NCBI GenBank assembly: GCA_964384805.1
Contig: CAYLLO010000008.1
Span: 1 to 47,028, forward strand
From: HGM10611 sp964384805
Lineage (GTDB): Bacteria > Bacillota_I > Bacilli_A > ML615J-28 > CAG-313
Direction: 5' to 3'
Length of the DNA stretch: 47,028 bases
Made by a program: the position numbers and the translations under genes. Positions 24,946 through 33,957 of this stretch are shown piece after piece. Under the pieces are notes generated by a model. The model searched no databases. It had not been told where the DNA came from and worked only from the letters and a program-made list of their open reading frames with translations. Every line of letters begins with the position of its first letter. Within the stretch, counting starts at the first letter, position 1.

Positions 24946-26718
24946 CTAGCTAACTGCTCTTTGAGAAATATTTTTAAGTTCATTTTTTTGATATTGTAAC
25001 ATAAATAATTGATAATAACGGCCCTTTTGTTTGAGCAATTCTTGGTGTGAACCTTGCTCAATGATACGTCCATGATCAAATACAAAAATAATATCCGCAT
25101 GTTGAATAGTTGATAATCGATGAGCAACCATTAACATAGTATTATTTTTTATAACTTTTTCTAAAGATTCTTGAATTATTTTCTCCGTTTCTGTATCAAT
25201 ATTAGCTGTTGCTTCATCTAAAATCATAATTTTTGGTTTATGAACAATCGTTCTTGCAAAAGAAACTAATTGTCGTTGCCCGAGTGAAAGATTATTACCA
25301 CGTTCACCAACATGAGCATTAATTCCTCCTTCAATTTTATTAATAAAAGAGGTAGCATTTACTTCTTCACATGCCCTAACCACTTCTTCATCTGTAATAG
25401 TTTCTTCATCTAGTCTAATATTTGAGGCAAGAGTCCCACTAAACAAGAAAACATCTTGAAGCATTTGTCCGATTTGACTTCTTAAAGACGCTAATTTAAT
25501 TTTTTTAATATTGATTCCATCAATTAGAATTTCACCTTTTTGAATATCATAGTTTCTTACAATTAAAGAAAGAATTGTAGTTTTTCCAGCACCTGTTGCA
25601 CCAACAAAAGCCGCACATTCATTAGCATTAATTCTAAAAGAAACATCTTTTAAAATCCATTCATTTTCCACGTATGCAAACCAAACATTTTTAAACTCAA
25701 TATTGCCCTTTAATTCAACATCCATCGCATCTTGTTCATCTTGTATTTCTGGTACAATATCTAAAATAGAAAAAATCTTTTCTGCAGCCGCAAATGCTGA
25801 TTGTAAAGTATTGTATTGGTCTGCTAACGTTTGAATAGGATTAAAAAATTTCGAAATATATTGATAAAAAGCATATAGTTCATCAAACGTAATTGCTAGA
25901 CTCATCCCCGCATAAGTAACATTAATAGCTTCATTACTTCCAACAAAAATAATTAAAATAACCGTTAAAATGTACACTAAATATACTGATGGCCTAAATA
26001 CTCCGAAGGTAAAAATTTCTTTAAATGAATTTTTTCTTAATCGTGTATTAGCCGCTTTGAATTCATTATATTTTTTTTCTTCTTGATTAAAAATTTGAGT
26101 AATTTTCATACCAGAAATATTTTCAGATAAGAAGGCATTCATATTCGATACTTCAGTACGTACTTCACGATGTACTCTTCGAGAGAATTTTCTAAATACA
26201 ATCGTTAAAACTAAAATAACGGGCAAAACACATAATACAATTAATGCTAAATGAACATTTAAAGTAAGCATTGCCACAAATACCCCAATAATTGTAGCAG
26301 CATTTTTTAAAATACTTATTATAACATTAGTATATAATTGAAACAAAACGTTAACATCACTAGTATCTCTAGTTACCAACGTTCCAACCGGGATTTCATT
26401 AAATTGGTGATGTGATAAGGATTGAATATGTACAAATACATCTTCTCTTATCTTATAAACAATTCTTTGCCCAGTATAGTGTAATAACATTGTTTGTATA
26501 AATTGTACAACATACATTATAAGTGTTAATACTAAACAAATAACAAAATACATTACAATCTTATCAAAATTAATAACTGATTGTCCTAATTCTTTCAAAC
26601 TTAAACTAATAAGTAAAGGACTTAAAATATCTATTCCTACAATAATTATCATTAATAAAATAGCCAAAGCATATCTAAGAAGATATGGTTTCATATATTT
26701 GAATAAACGTTTGTACAT
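24946..26718 (-). CDS. ABC exporter subunit (BmrCD/YheHI-like), second of heterodimer
   Basis: A 590-residue half-transporter. Six membrane helices occupy about 1-310, then the ATPase: Walker A GATGAGKTTI, Q-loop GQMLQDVFLFSGT, signature LSLGQRQLVSFARTI, Walker B IMILDEATANID, H-loop VAHRLST. The signature reads LSLGQ instead of LSGGQ. The catalytic glutamate after Walker B (LDEA) is present, so this is the competent ATP site of the pair. It probably forms a heterodimeric multidrug or lipid exporter with the gene 3 nt upstream. RBS GGAGG. Confidence 0.92.
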   Translation of the reverse strand: MYKRLFKYMKPYLLRYALAILLMIIIVGIDILSPLLISLSLKELGQSVINFDKIVMYFVICLVLTLIMYVVQFIQTMLLHYTGQRIVYKIREDVFVHIQSLSHHQFNEIPVGTLVTRDTSDVNVLFQLYTNVIISILKNAATIIGVFVAMLTLNVHLALIVLCVLPVILVLTIVFRKFSRRVHREVRTEVSNMNAFLSENISGMKITQIFNQEEKKYNEFKAANTRLRKNSFKEIFTFGVFRPSVYLVYILTVILIIFVGSNEAINVTYAGMSLAITFDELYAFYQYISKFFNPIQTLADQYNTLQSAFAAAEKIFSILDIVPEIQDEQDAMDVELKGNIEFKNVWFAYVENEWILKDVSFRINANECAAFVGATGAGKTTILSLIVRNYDIQKGEILIDGINIKKIKLASLRSQIGQMLQDVFLFSGTLASNIRLDEETITDEEVVRACEEVNATSFINKIEGGINAHVGERGNNLSLGQRQLVSFARTIVHKPKIMILDEATANIDTETEKIIQESLEKVIKNNTMLMVAHRLSTIQHADIIFVFDHGRIIEQGSHQELLKQKGRYYQLFMLQYQKNELKNISQRAVS

Positions 26719-26721
26719 TAT

Positions 26722-28485
26722 TTACGCCTCCAATTCCTTTTCTAGTTCTTGAAGGTGAACTTCATGTTGATAAATTTTGCAAGTTTCAAGCAAATCATTG
26801 TGGGTCCCTACCGCATTAATCTTGCCTTCATCAACAACAATAATCTTATCTAAAGTTTCTAAAGTTGAAATACGATGAGCAATAATAATTGTTGTTTTAT
26901 TTTGACGAATTTTTCTTAATTCTGTTAAAATATGACGTTCAGTTAAAGTGTCAACCGCACTTAAGGAATCATCTAAAATTAAGACAGGAGCATCTTTAAT
27001 TAATGCTCTAGCAATCGAAATCCGCTGTTTTTGACCACCTGAAACCGTCACACCTCGTTCGCCAACAATAGTTTTATATCCATCTTTAAATTCTGATACA
27101 TCTTTACTAATACCACTAGCATATGCCGCTTGTTCAACCTTATCAATATCCACCTTTGGTAAAGCAAAAGAAATGTTTTCATCAATCGATTGTTTAAATA
27201 AAAAATTTTCTTGTGGTACATATGCAATTGAAGTTCGTACTTGTTCTAAAGAATATCCCATAATATCTAGATTATCAAGTAAAATTTTGTTTTCCTCAAC
27301 ATTATAAAGTCGCAGTAATAATTCAACTATTGTTGTTTTTCCAGAACCAGTTGCCCCCATGATTCCCACAATTTCCCCTTGCTTAATTTCAAAGGAAATA
27401 TTTTCTAAAACCTTATTGTTAGAATTGGGGTACGTAAAATCTAAACCATTAAATTTAATATTTCCATTAATTGGCGTATCAAATTTAACATGATCATCAT
27501 TAATTTCAGGAACTTCATCTAATAATTTAGATATCCGTTCTTCACTGGCTTTCGATTGACTTCTTAGATTAATCAAATCGCCAATAGCCATAATTGGCCA
27601 AATCAATGAGCCAAAATATGCATTAAAAGTTGTTAATTTCCCAATGGTGAAAGATCCATTAGGATATTCTTCAAGTGATGCTAGATAAATAGTATAACCA
27701 CCAATAACAATAATTAAGATTGTAATTACTCCTAAAACACTCCCAATTACTGAACCTACCATTGATTGTTCTTTAACGTAATCAATACAAGTATTCATAT
27801 TATCATCATTATAACGTTTAAATAACATTTGACGTTTTTTTTCTTTAACATATGCTTTAATAACATGGATACCTGTAAAATCTTCTTGAACATAATCCGA
27901 TAAATCCGCAAAGGCATCTAAATTACGTTTAACTTTACGTGAAATTCGTTTACGCATAAGCATTGAAAAAACTGATACAAAAACTAGGGGAACAAAACAA
28001 ATCATCGTTAACTTCCAATCTAATTTAAGCATTTCAATAAATGCTAAACTGCCTAAGGCGATTACATCAAATAACATTATTGTTCCACTACCAAATGATT
28101 GGCGAATCATACTTAAATCATTAGTGTATAAAGCCATCAAGGCACCTGTCTTATTTTCATTAAAATATCTTGGTGATAATTTTTCCATATGAGCAAACAT
28201 TTCATTACGAATATCTGCTTCAATTTTTACTCCATTGCCAAAAATACAAATTCGCCATAAAAAACGTCCAGCAAACACAATAAAAGCAACCCCTAGCATC
28301 TTAATTGAATAATTTAAAATCATCTCTTTAGTTAGAGCATTATCTCTAATGCCGTCAATAATATCTCCAATTATTTCTGGAATTTCAAGTTGAAAATAAT
28401 CAACTAAAATCAAGGCTATAATTCCAATAATAAATAAGAAACCATACTTGAAATAATATTTTGTAAAATGTTTACCTATTACCAT
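26722..28485 (-). CDS. ABC exporter subunit (BmrCD/YheHI-like), first of heterodimer
   Basis: A 587-residue half-transporter with a membrane domain (~1-310) and an ATPase carrying Walker A GATGSGKTT, signature VSGGQKQRISIARAL and Walker B VLILDDSLSAVD. The residue after Walker B is Asp (LDDS) rather than the catalytic Glu, the hallmark of the degenerate site in heterodimeric exporters; the partner has LDEA. That complementarity supports a heterodimer with the following gene. RBS AAAGGTG before ATG. First gene of an operon with the partner and the desulfidase-like gene. Confidence 0.92.
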   Translation of the reverse strand: MVIGKHFTKYYFKYGFLFIIGIIALILVDYFQLEIPEIIGDIIDGIRDNALTKEMILNYSIKMLGVAFIVFAGRFLWRICIFGNGVKIEADIRNEMFAHMEKLSPRYFNENKTGALMALYTNDLSMIRQSFGSGTIMLFDVIALGSLAFIEMLKLDWKLTMICFVPLVFVSVFSMLMRKRISRKVKRNLDAFADLSDYVQEDFTGIHVIKAYVKEKKRQMLFKRYNDDNMNTCIDYVKEQSMVGSVIGSVLGVITILIIVIGGYTIYLASLEEYPNGSFTIGKLTTFNAYFGSLIWPIMAIGDLINLRSQSKASEERISKLLDEVPEINDDHVKFDTPINGNIKFNGLDFTYPNSNNKVLENISFEIKQGEIVGIMGATGSGKTTIVELLLRLYNVEENKILLDNLDIMGYSLEQVRTSIAYVPQENFLFKQSIDENISFALPKVDIDKVEQAAYASGISKDVSEFKDGYKTIVGERGVTVSGGQKQRISIARALIKDAPVLILDDSLSAVDTLTERHILTELRKIRQNKTTIIIAHRISTLETLDKIIVVDEGKINAVGTHNDLLETCKIYQHEVHLQELEKELEA

Positions 28486-28570
28486 AATGTCACCTTTTAT
28501 TTCCTTTTGGAATATTTTATCATAAATTAGCTTATTTTACATTAATAAAGCATTTTTGATTTATGAACAT

Positions 28571-28605
28571 AAAAATAGCAATATCCCTATTTAAAAGATA
28601 TTGCT
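28571..28605. terminator. Terminator after recD
   Basis: On the minus strand AGCAATATC pairs with GATATTGCT around an 11-nt loop and is followed by ATTTTT. Twelve bases past the recD stop. Confidence 0.75.
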
Positions 28606-28616
28606 TAATTTTTTAT

Positions 28617-30548
28617 CTATTTTATATTGGTATCTCTAATAAGTAAACGTTCTTTAGCTTCAACTAATCTATCATTATTAGATAAAATATATGTATTACC
28701 TTTAGTTCTAGTAATTGCCGTATAAATTATTTGCCTATTTAATAATGGATGGCCTTTTACATTAGGTAAAATTACTAAAATATTTTTATAATCTGATCCT
28801 TGGGATTTATGAATTGTAATTGCATAAGCCAAATCAATTTCACTTTTTGATATTAATCTTAATGGATAGAAAATAAAATCCTTGATTTTAAAAATTTTAT
28901 CTTTTAATTTTCCATCTTCATTTACTAAGATTGTTGATTTTTTAACCATAAAGTATAATGTATCATCATCTTTAAAACTAACTAAAATTCCGGAATCACC
29001 ATTATATAAATCCAATAATTTATTATTTTTATTAATCATCATTAGCATTCCGGGATACCGTCCATTATATGATAAGGATGTTTGAGAATTAATAAATGAT
29101 TTACTTATAAACTTATTAATTTCTTGTACACCTCTTACTCCTTTGTTTTCTGCACAAAGTATTTTTGCTTTTTCCGTCTTATCAAATAAATCTTTAAGGT
29201 ATTTGATATCACTTGGATCTATATTAGTTGATAATTCTTGTAAATTACTATAGTATTTTTGACCCCATATATATGAAACATGTTCAATTACTTCACGAGG
29301 TGTAAAACCTTCTTTGTCAATATTATAAAAGTATACTGGTTTCGAATTATCATCAGGTTTTATTTCAAAAGTCTCAAAATCTTGCCAATCCTCTTTTTTA
29401 ATAATTAACTCTTCATTATCATTAATAATTCTAGCTAATTCATAAATTTTAGTATTTTTACTAAATCTAATTGATTCATCTAGTTCAACAATATTATCTT
29501 TTAGCGATTTTTTAGTTAACAAATCACCAAAAACAGCACCACATTCAACCGATGGTAATTGGTTTTTATCACCCATAATATAAATAAAAGCATCTTCAGG
29601 AATCGCTTCTAAAAGGGAATTAAATAAACAAACATCAATCATACTTGCTTCGTCAATAACAAATAATGATTTTTCTTCAAATTGATGATATTTATTATAT
29701 AAGAATCCCTTAGTTTCATAGTCAACATCCAACAATCTATGAATGGTAGATTCTTGTAATTTATTAATTTTTTTAATAATATCTTTATGGCTATTTTTGT
29801 ACTCTTCTTTAAGATTGGCAAGCCCATTAATAATACTTTCTTTCATTCTACTGGAAGCTTTACCACTAGGCGCAACTAAATATACCTTTAAATCATCTTG
29901 ATAGTTCTTAAGTAAATTAATTAGTAGAAATAAAATAGATGTTGTTTTACCTGTACCAGGTCCACCTGTAATTATTAAGTTTTTATTTAAACCTTCATTA
30001 AATGCTTTAATTTGACCACTAGATGGAGTTATTATATTAGTATCAACAAATTCCTCATAAGAAACAATGTTTTTAATATTTCTTCTTACTTTGAATAATT
30101 TATCAATATTTGTGATAATACCACGTCTTGCAACATTATATTTTTTTAAATATAAATAACCTTCATCAATCTGAAAAATCTTATCATCACCAATTATTTG
30201 TGGTAGTTCTTTTACATTAATTAAACTTAAATATTCATCAATACATAAAATTGCAATAGTTTGATAATTATTAAATTCTTCTTCATCAAAATCTTCATTA
30301 TCACTTAATAAAATTTTATTATCATTACATTTATTAAGCCACTTTTGCTTTAAAATTTCTTCATCTAAAGAAATACAAATATTTCCATCATTAACTAAAC
30401 TAAAGTATAGGCTACAGATAATTAAATAATAATTTTTGTTATCATTATCTTTAATTTCTTCTTCGATTAATTCTAATATATATTTCCATATTTCAGTTAT
30501 CATCTTATTTTTTAAAAGAAAATCATAAAAAGACTTATAACTAATCAT
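28617..30548 (-). CDS. recD: RecBCD enzyme subunit RecD (5'-3' helicase)
   Basis: A 643-residue SF1 helicase. An N-terminal helical part (~1-170) precedes the motor: Walker A ITGGPGTGKTTSILFL (~193), Walker B LFVIDEASMID, GDKNQLPSVECG, and a late motif LAYAITIHKSQGSDYK near 585. It is shorter than RecD2 and lacks that family's extra N-terminal HhH domain, and it lies in an operon with RecC and RecB, so RecD of exonuclease V is the right assignment. The start overlaps the recB stop by 8 nt with GGAGG properly placed. Confidence 0.93.
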   Translation of the reverse strand: MISYKSFYDFLLKNKMITEIWKYILELIEEEIKDNDNKNYYLIICSLYFSLVNDGNICISLDEEILKQKWLNKCNDNKILLSDNEDFDEEEFNNYQTIAILCIDEYLSLINVKELPQIIGDDKIFQIDEGYLYLKKYNVARRGIITNIDKLFKVRRNIKNIVSYEEFVDTNIITPSSGQIKAFNEGLNKNLIITGGPGTGKTTSILFLLINLLKNYQDDLKVYLVAPSGKASSRMKESIINGLANLKEEYKNSHKDIIKKINKLQESTIHRLLDVDYETKGFLYNKYHQFEEKSLFVIDEASMIDVCLFNSLLEAIPEDAFIYIMGDKNQLPSVECGAVFGDLLTKKSLKDNIVELDESIRFSKNTKIYELARIINDNEELIIKKEDWQDFETFEIKPDDNSKPVYFYNIDKEGFTPREVIEHVSYIWGQKYYSNLQELSTNIDPSDIKYLKDLFDKTEKAKILCAENKGVRGVQEINKFISKSFINSQTSLSYNGRYPGMLMMINKNNKLLDLYNGDSGILVSFKDDDTLYFMVKKSTILVNEDGKLKDKIFKIKDFIFYPLRLISKSEIDLAYAITIHKSQGSDYKNILVILPNVKGHPLLNRQIIYTAITRTKGNTYILSNNDRLVEAKERLLIRDTNIK

Positions 30549-33500
30549 TATTAATTCCTCCTACTTTATATTTAACAATTTCATTAAATGAAGTTTCTAA
30601 ATCTTGCCAACACTCCCATGTTTGGGCATAAACACCATTACTTGTATCTTTGTTGCAGCCTCTTAAAAACACATAATATATTCCCCCAAAATGTTCTTCA
30701 AAAATACTTTGATATGTTTTATTAGGCATAGATAATTTCAACCATTTAATTAAGCAATATGAATATAGCACTCTTTGAATAGAATAACATTCATCGACAT
30801 GGTTTTTAAGACTATCCAATGTAGAATAACTTACAAAATCATCATTTAAATGATCTGATTTCCAGTCTAAGATAGAATAGTAATCTCCATTTTTAAAAAT
30901 TAAGTCAACAAAACCATTACAATAGTTTTTCATGGTAACCATTGGTAAATTAAAGTTAAATTCAACTTCATCAAGTTTATTATATAATGAGATATCTTTT
31001 AACTTAATATATTTATCAACAAATTTATTTCCATGAATGACAGGAAGAGAAGCATTTAATACATTTTCAACCATTAGAGTTGTTACATCTAACCATTCAT
31101 CATTAATTTTAATACCTTGTTTATTAAAACACCTTGTAATCTTTTTACTTAAATCATTATTAAAGTTTTTAAAATCTAATCCCTCAAATATTTCATGAAG
31201 TGCAGTACCCACCTTAGCCCCTCGTGGATAATCAAATGGTATATCAATTGAATCTAATACATTATTATAATTGCCACTAATAGAAAGTCCAATTTTATCA
31301 AATATTGAAAGTCCAGTTTTTATAGTTCCTTCTTTATCTTCTTCATCATGATTATCATTAATCTCAATTTCACCATGAGATAGTGAAGAATATGAATGTT
31401 TAAAAATTTTTTTACTATTACTTGAATCAATCAGTTGTTTTAAAAACTCTTTTTGTTCACTTTTATTAGACTGATTATGGTCTTCGTTTTTATTTGTAGA
31501 AAGAATATTACTAACTTCTTTTCTTAAATCATCATAACTCTTATATGAATTGTAAACACTTAAATAACTATCACTATAATTATCCATAAATGAATTAATC
31601 GTTGTCTGCAAAAATTTTATTTTTAGATTTGTATAGTCAGGTAATAAAAGTAGGAATTGAGGCCTTGTATATGCTACATAGAATAATCGTTTTAGCTCTT
31701 CATTTTCTTCATCTTTCCATTCTTTAGAACTTTGAAATGAAAGAATTTTTTGAATTGTACCATTTTTATCTTCTTCATAACTTTCAAAAACTTTATTAAA
31801 AGTCTTTTTTTCTTTAAAACCACCAGCACAAATTACAACAGGAAATTGTAAACCCTTTGAGGCATGAATTGTCATTAGTTGAACACAATCAAAGTTAGTA
31901 CTTTTTTCAATGATTGTTCCATTTAACTCATCACCATCTAAAGTTCCATTATCTGATAAATAAGTTAGTTTCCTTATTAATTCTTCAAGTGATTTTCCTT
32001 TAGATAAAAATTCAATACAATAATCAGCAATTTGTTTGTATATTGCAAAAGATTGAATTTCTTTTAACGAATTCAGTTTATCTGTTAATCTAGATGTTTC
32101 TAAAATATCATCAAATAAAGTCTTCCAGTTTCTTTTTCCTGCAAGAAATTTCCATCTATAAATTAAACTCATTTCTTCAATATCATCTTTATTAACATAT
32201 TCACTATTAATTTGCTTTAACGTTAGCCCAAAGAAATTAGTAAACAATGCTTTCTTAAATACATTGCGATTTCTACCAGTAAAATCTGGACTATTAATAG
32301 CATTTAATAACACAATCCAATGTGTACATTCTTTCCCTTTAAACAATTTTTGATCCTTATATTTTAGATATGGTATTCCCGCATTTTTAAGTGCCTTTTC
32401 AATTAATAGAAGTTCGTTTTTAGTTCTAGTTAATACTGCAAAATCTTTAAATGAAACATTACGAAATTCACTTTCATCTTTATCTTTAACCCTAAGTCTT
32501 GTTTCATTTTCAGCATTTTTACTGCAACAATTAATTATTTGTTGAACCGCAATCATTGCGAATTCATAATCTTGTAATCCTTTGTCATTTTTACTTTCTG
32601 CAATCCACAATGCATTTGGTGTTTTACCATCATATAAAACATCATAATACTTTTGATCCTTTGATTTACTTAAAGCACCACAATCCTCAAATGTAGTTCC
32701 TTTAAAATCAAAATACTTAAATAACTTATTACAACTTTGGACCATTTCTTCAGTAGAACGGTAATTCTTATTTAATCTAAATACATCACCATTTATATCA
32801 GCAATATTTCTAACAGCTTTATGATAAACCTTGACATCAGCACCTTGAAAAGAATAAATCGATTGTTTTGGATCACCTACAACAATTATTTTATGTTCAT
32901 CATCTTCCATAAAGATACTCTTAAAAATATCAAATTGTTTTTGATTTGTATCTTGAAATTCGTCAATAATTGCGTATAAATACTTTTCTTTTAATTTATT
33001 TTTTAATAAATCATCCCTAAGAATAGCTTCTCTAACATATCTAATCATGTCATCAAATGTTTGACTTTTATTTAGCTCTTTTTCAATTTGCCATTTCTTA
33101 TAAAAATCTTTTATATATTTATTACCTATATTTTTATACCCATTAACTTCTTTCATCGCTTCCTTTAATTCTTTAAAATACACAAATGCATTATGAACAT
33201 TAGAGGGCTCCCTTAGACGATTATCTGTAAAAACTTTTCCATTAAAATTAAAATTATTTAAATAATTATCTTTTATTTCTGATGCTAGCTTATGGGCATA
33301 TGAATTAATTGCAGGCAAACAACTATCTAAACTATCATAGTGTTCTTTCATCATTAGATCTAGATTTAATAAATCATTAAAATCTTTTGCAGATATAATT
33401 TTTAAAACTAAATTATACGTTTTTTCTAAAGTAGGATCCTTAGCAAGAGATATAATAGTGGGATCTTCATTATTATTTTTATCTAAATAATATTTTGACA

Positions 33501-33957
33501 CCCCCTGTTTAAATACTTTTTTTAATTCATCTATATTAAAGTTTGGATAATATATAGATAAATTAGCTATGTCATTTACAATTTCACCAGTTCTCATATA
33601 TCTATCAATAAAAATATCTAGTTTATCTTCATTAATTACCTCTAATTCAAGTGGTAGTTTTGCAGATAAACCAAATTCTTTAATTGTATTTTGACAAAAT
33701 GAATGAATAGTATATATCGGAGCATTATCTACATCAATTAAAGGATTAGCTATTCCTCTTCTAATACGATCTTTTAATTCTCCCGCTGCTTTTTCGGTAA
33801 ATGTAACTATTAATATTTTATTTAAAGAAATATTATTCGCAACTAGTTTTTTAACTATTTCAATAATATTATATGTTTTTCCAGTTCCAGCTGAGGCTTC
33901 TAGACAATAATTTTTATTAGGATTAAATTGTGTAAGATCAAAAAGTTTAGTTTCCAT
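30541..33957 (-). CDS. recB: RecBCD enzyme subunit RecB (3'-5' helicase and nuclease)
   Basis: A 1138-residue protein. The UvrD-like motor starts CLEASAGTGKTYNI near residue 20 (ASAGTGKT is the RecB form of Walker A), with TFTEKAAGELKDRI, IIDEFQDTN (~350), VGDPKQSIYSFQGADV and MTIHASKGLQFPVVI. The C-terminal nuclease (~960-1100) has GTALHEIFEG (catalytic His), GFVDLIFKNGDYY and ILDWKSDHL, the D...DxK core, and a YSIQRVLYSYC Q-helix. It degrades double-strand breaks and prepares recombination. The ATG at 33957 has AAGGAG; the coding start overlaps the recC end by 11 nt. Confidence 0.95.
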   Translation of the reverse strand: METKLFDLTQFNPNKNYCLEASAGTGKTYNIIEIVKKLVANNISLNKILIVTFTEKAAGELKDRIRRGIANPLIDVDNAPIYTIHSFCQNTIKEFGLSAKLPLELEVINEDKLDIFIDRYMRTGEIVNDIANLSIYYPNFNIDELKKVFKQGVSKYYLDKNNNEDPTIISLAKDPTLEKTYNLVLKIISAKDFNDLLNLDLMMKEHYDSLDSCLPAINSYAHKLASEIKDNYLNNFNFNGKVFTDNRLREPSNVHNAFVYFKELKEAMKEVNGYKNIGNKYIKDFYKKWQIEKELNKSQTFDDMIRYVREAILRDDLLKNKLKEKYLYAIIDEFQDTNQKQFDIFKSIFMEDDEHKIIVVGDPKQSIYSFQGADVKVYHKAVRNIADINGDVFRLNKNYRSTEEMVQSCNKLFKYFDFKGTTFEDCGALSKSKDQKYYDVLYDGKTPNALWIAESKNDKGLQDYEFAMIAVQQIINCCSKNAENETRLRVKDKDESEFRNVSFKDFAVLTRTKNELLLIEKALKNAGIPYLKYKDQKLFKGKECTHWIVLLNAINSPDFTGRNRNVFKKALFTNFFGLTLKQINSEYVNKDDIEEMSLIYRWKFLAGKRNWKTLFDDILETSRLTDKLNSLKEIQSFAIYKQIADYCIEFLSKGKSLEELIRKLTYLSDNGTLDGDELNGTIIEKSTNFDCVQLMTIHASKGLQFPVVICAGGFKEKKTFNKVFESYEEDKNGTIQKILSFQSSKEWKDEENEELKRLFYVAYTRPQFLLLLPDYTNLKIKFLQTTINSFMDNYSDSYLSVYNSYKSYDDLRKEVSNILSTNKNEDHNQSNKSEQKEFLKQLIDSSNSKKIFKHSYSSLSHGEIEINDNHDEEDKEGTIKTGLSIFDKIGLSISGNYNNVLDSIDIPFDYPRGAKVGTALHEIFEGLDFKNFNNDLSKKITRCFNKQGIKINDEWLDVTTLMVENVLNASLPVIHGNKFVDKYIKLKDISLYNKLDEVEFNFNLPMVTMKNYCNGFVDLIFKNGDYYSILDWKSDHLNDDFVSYSTLDSLKNHVDECYSIQRVLYSYCLIKWLKLSMPNKTYQSIFEEHFGGIYYVFLRGCNKDTSNGVYAQTWECWQDLETSFNEIVKYKVGGINND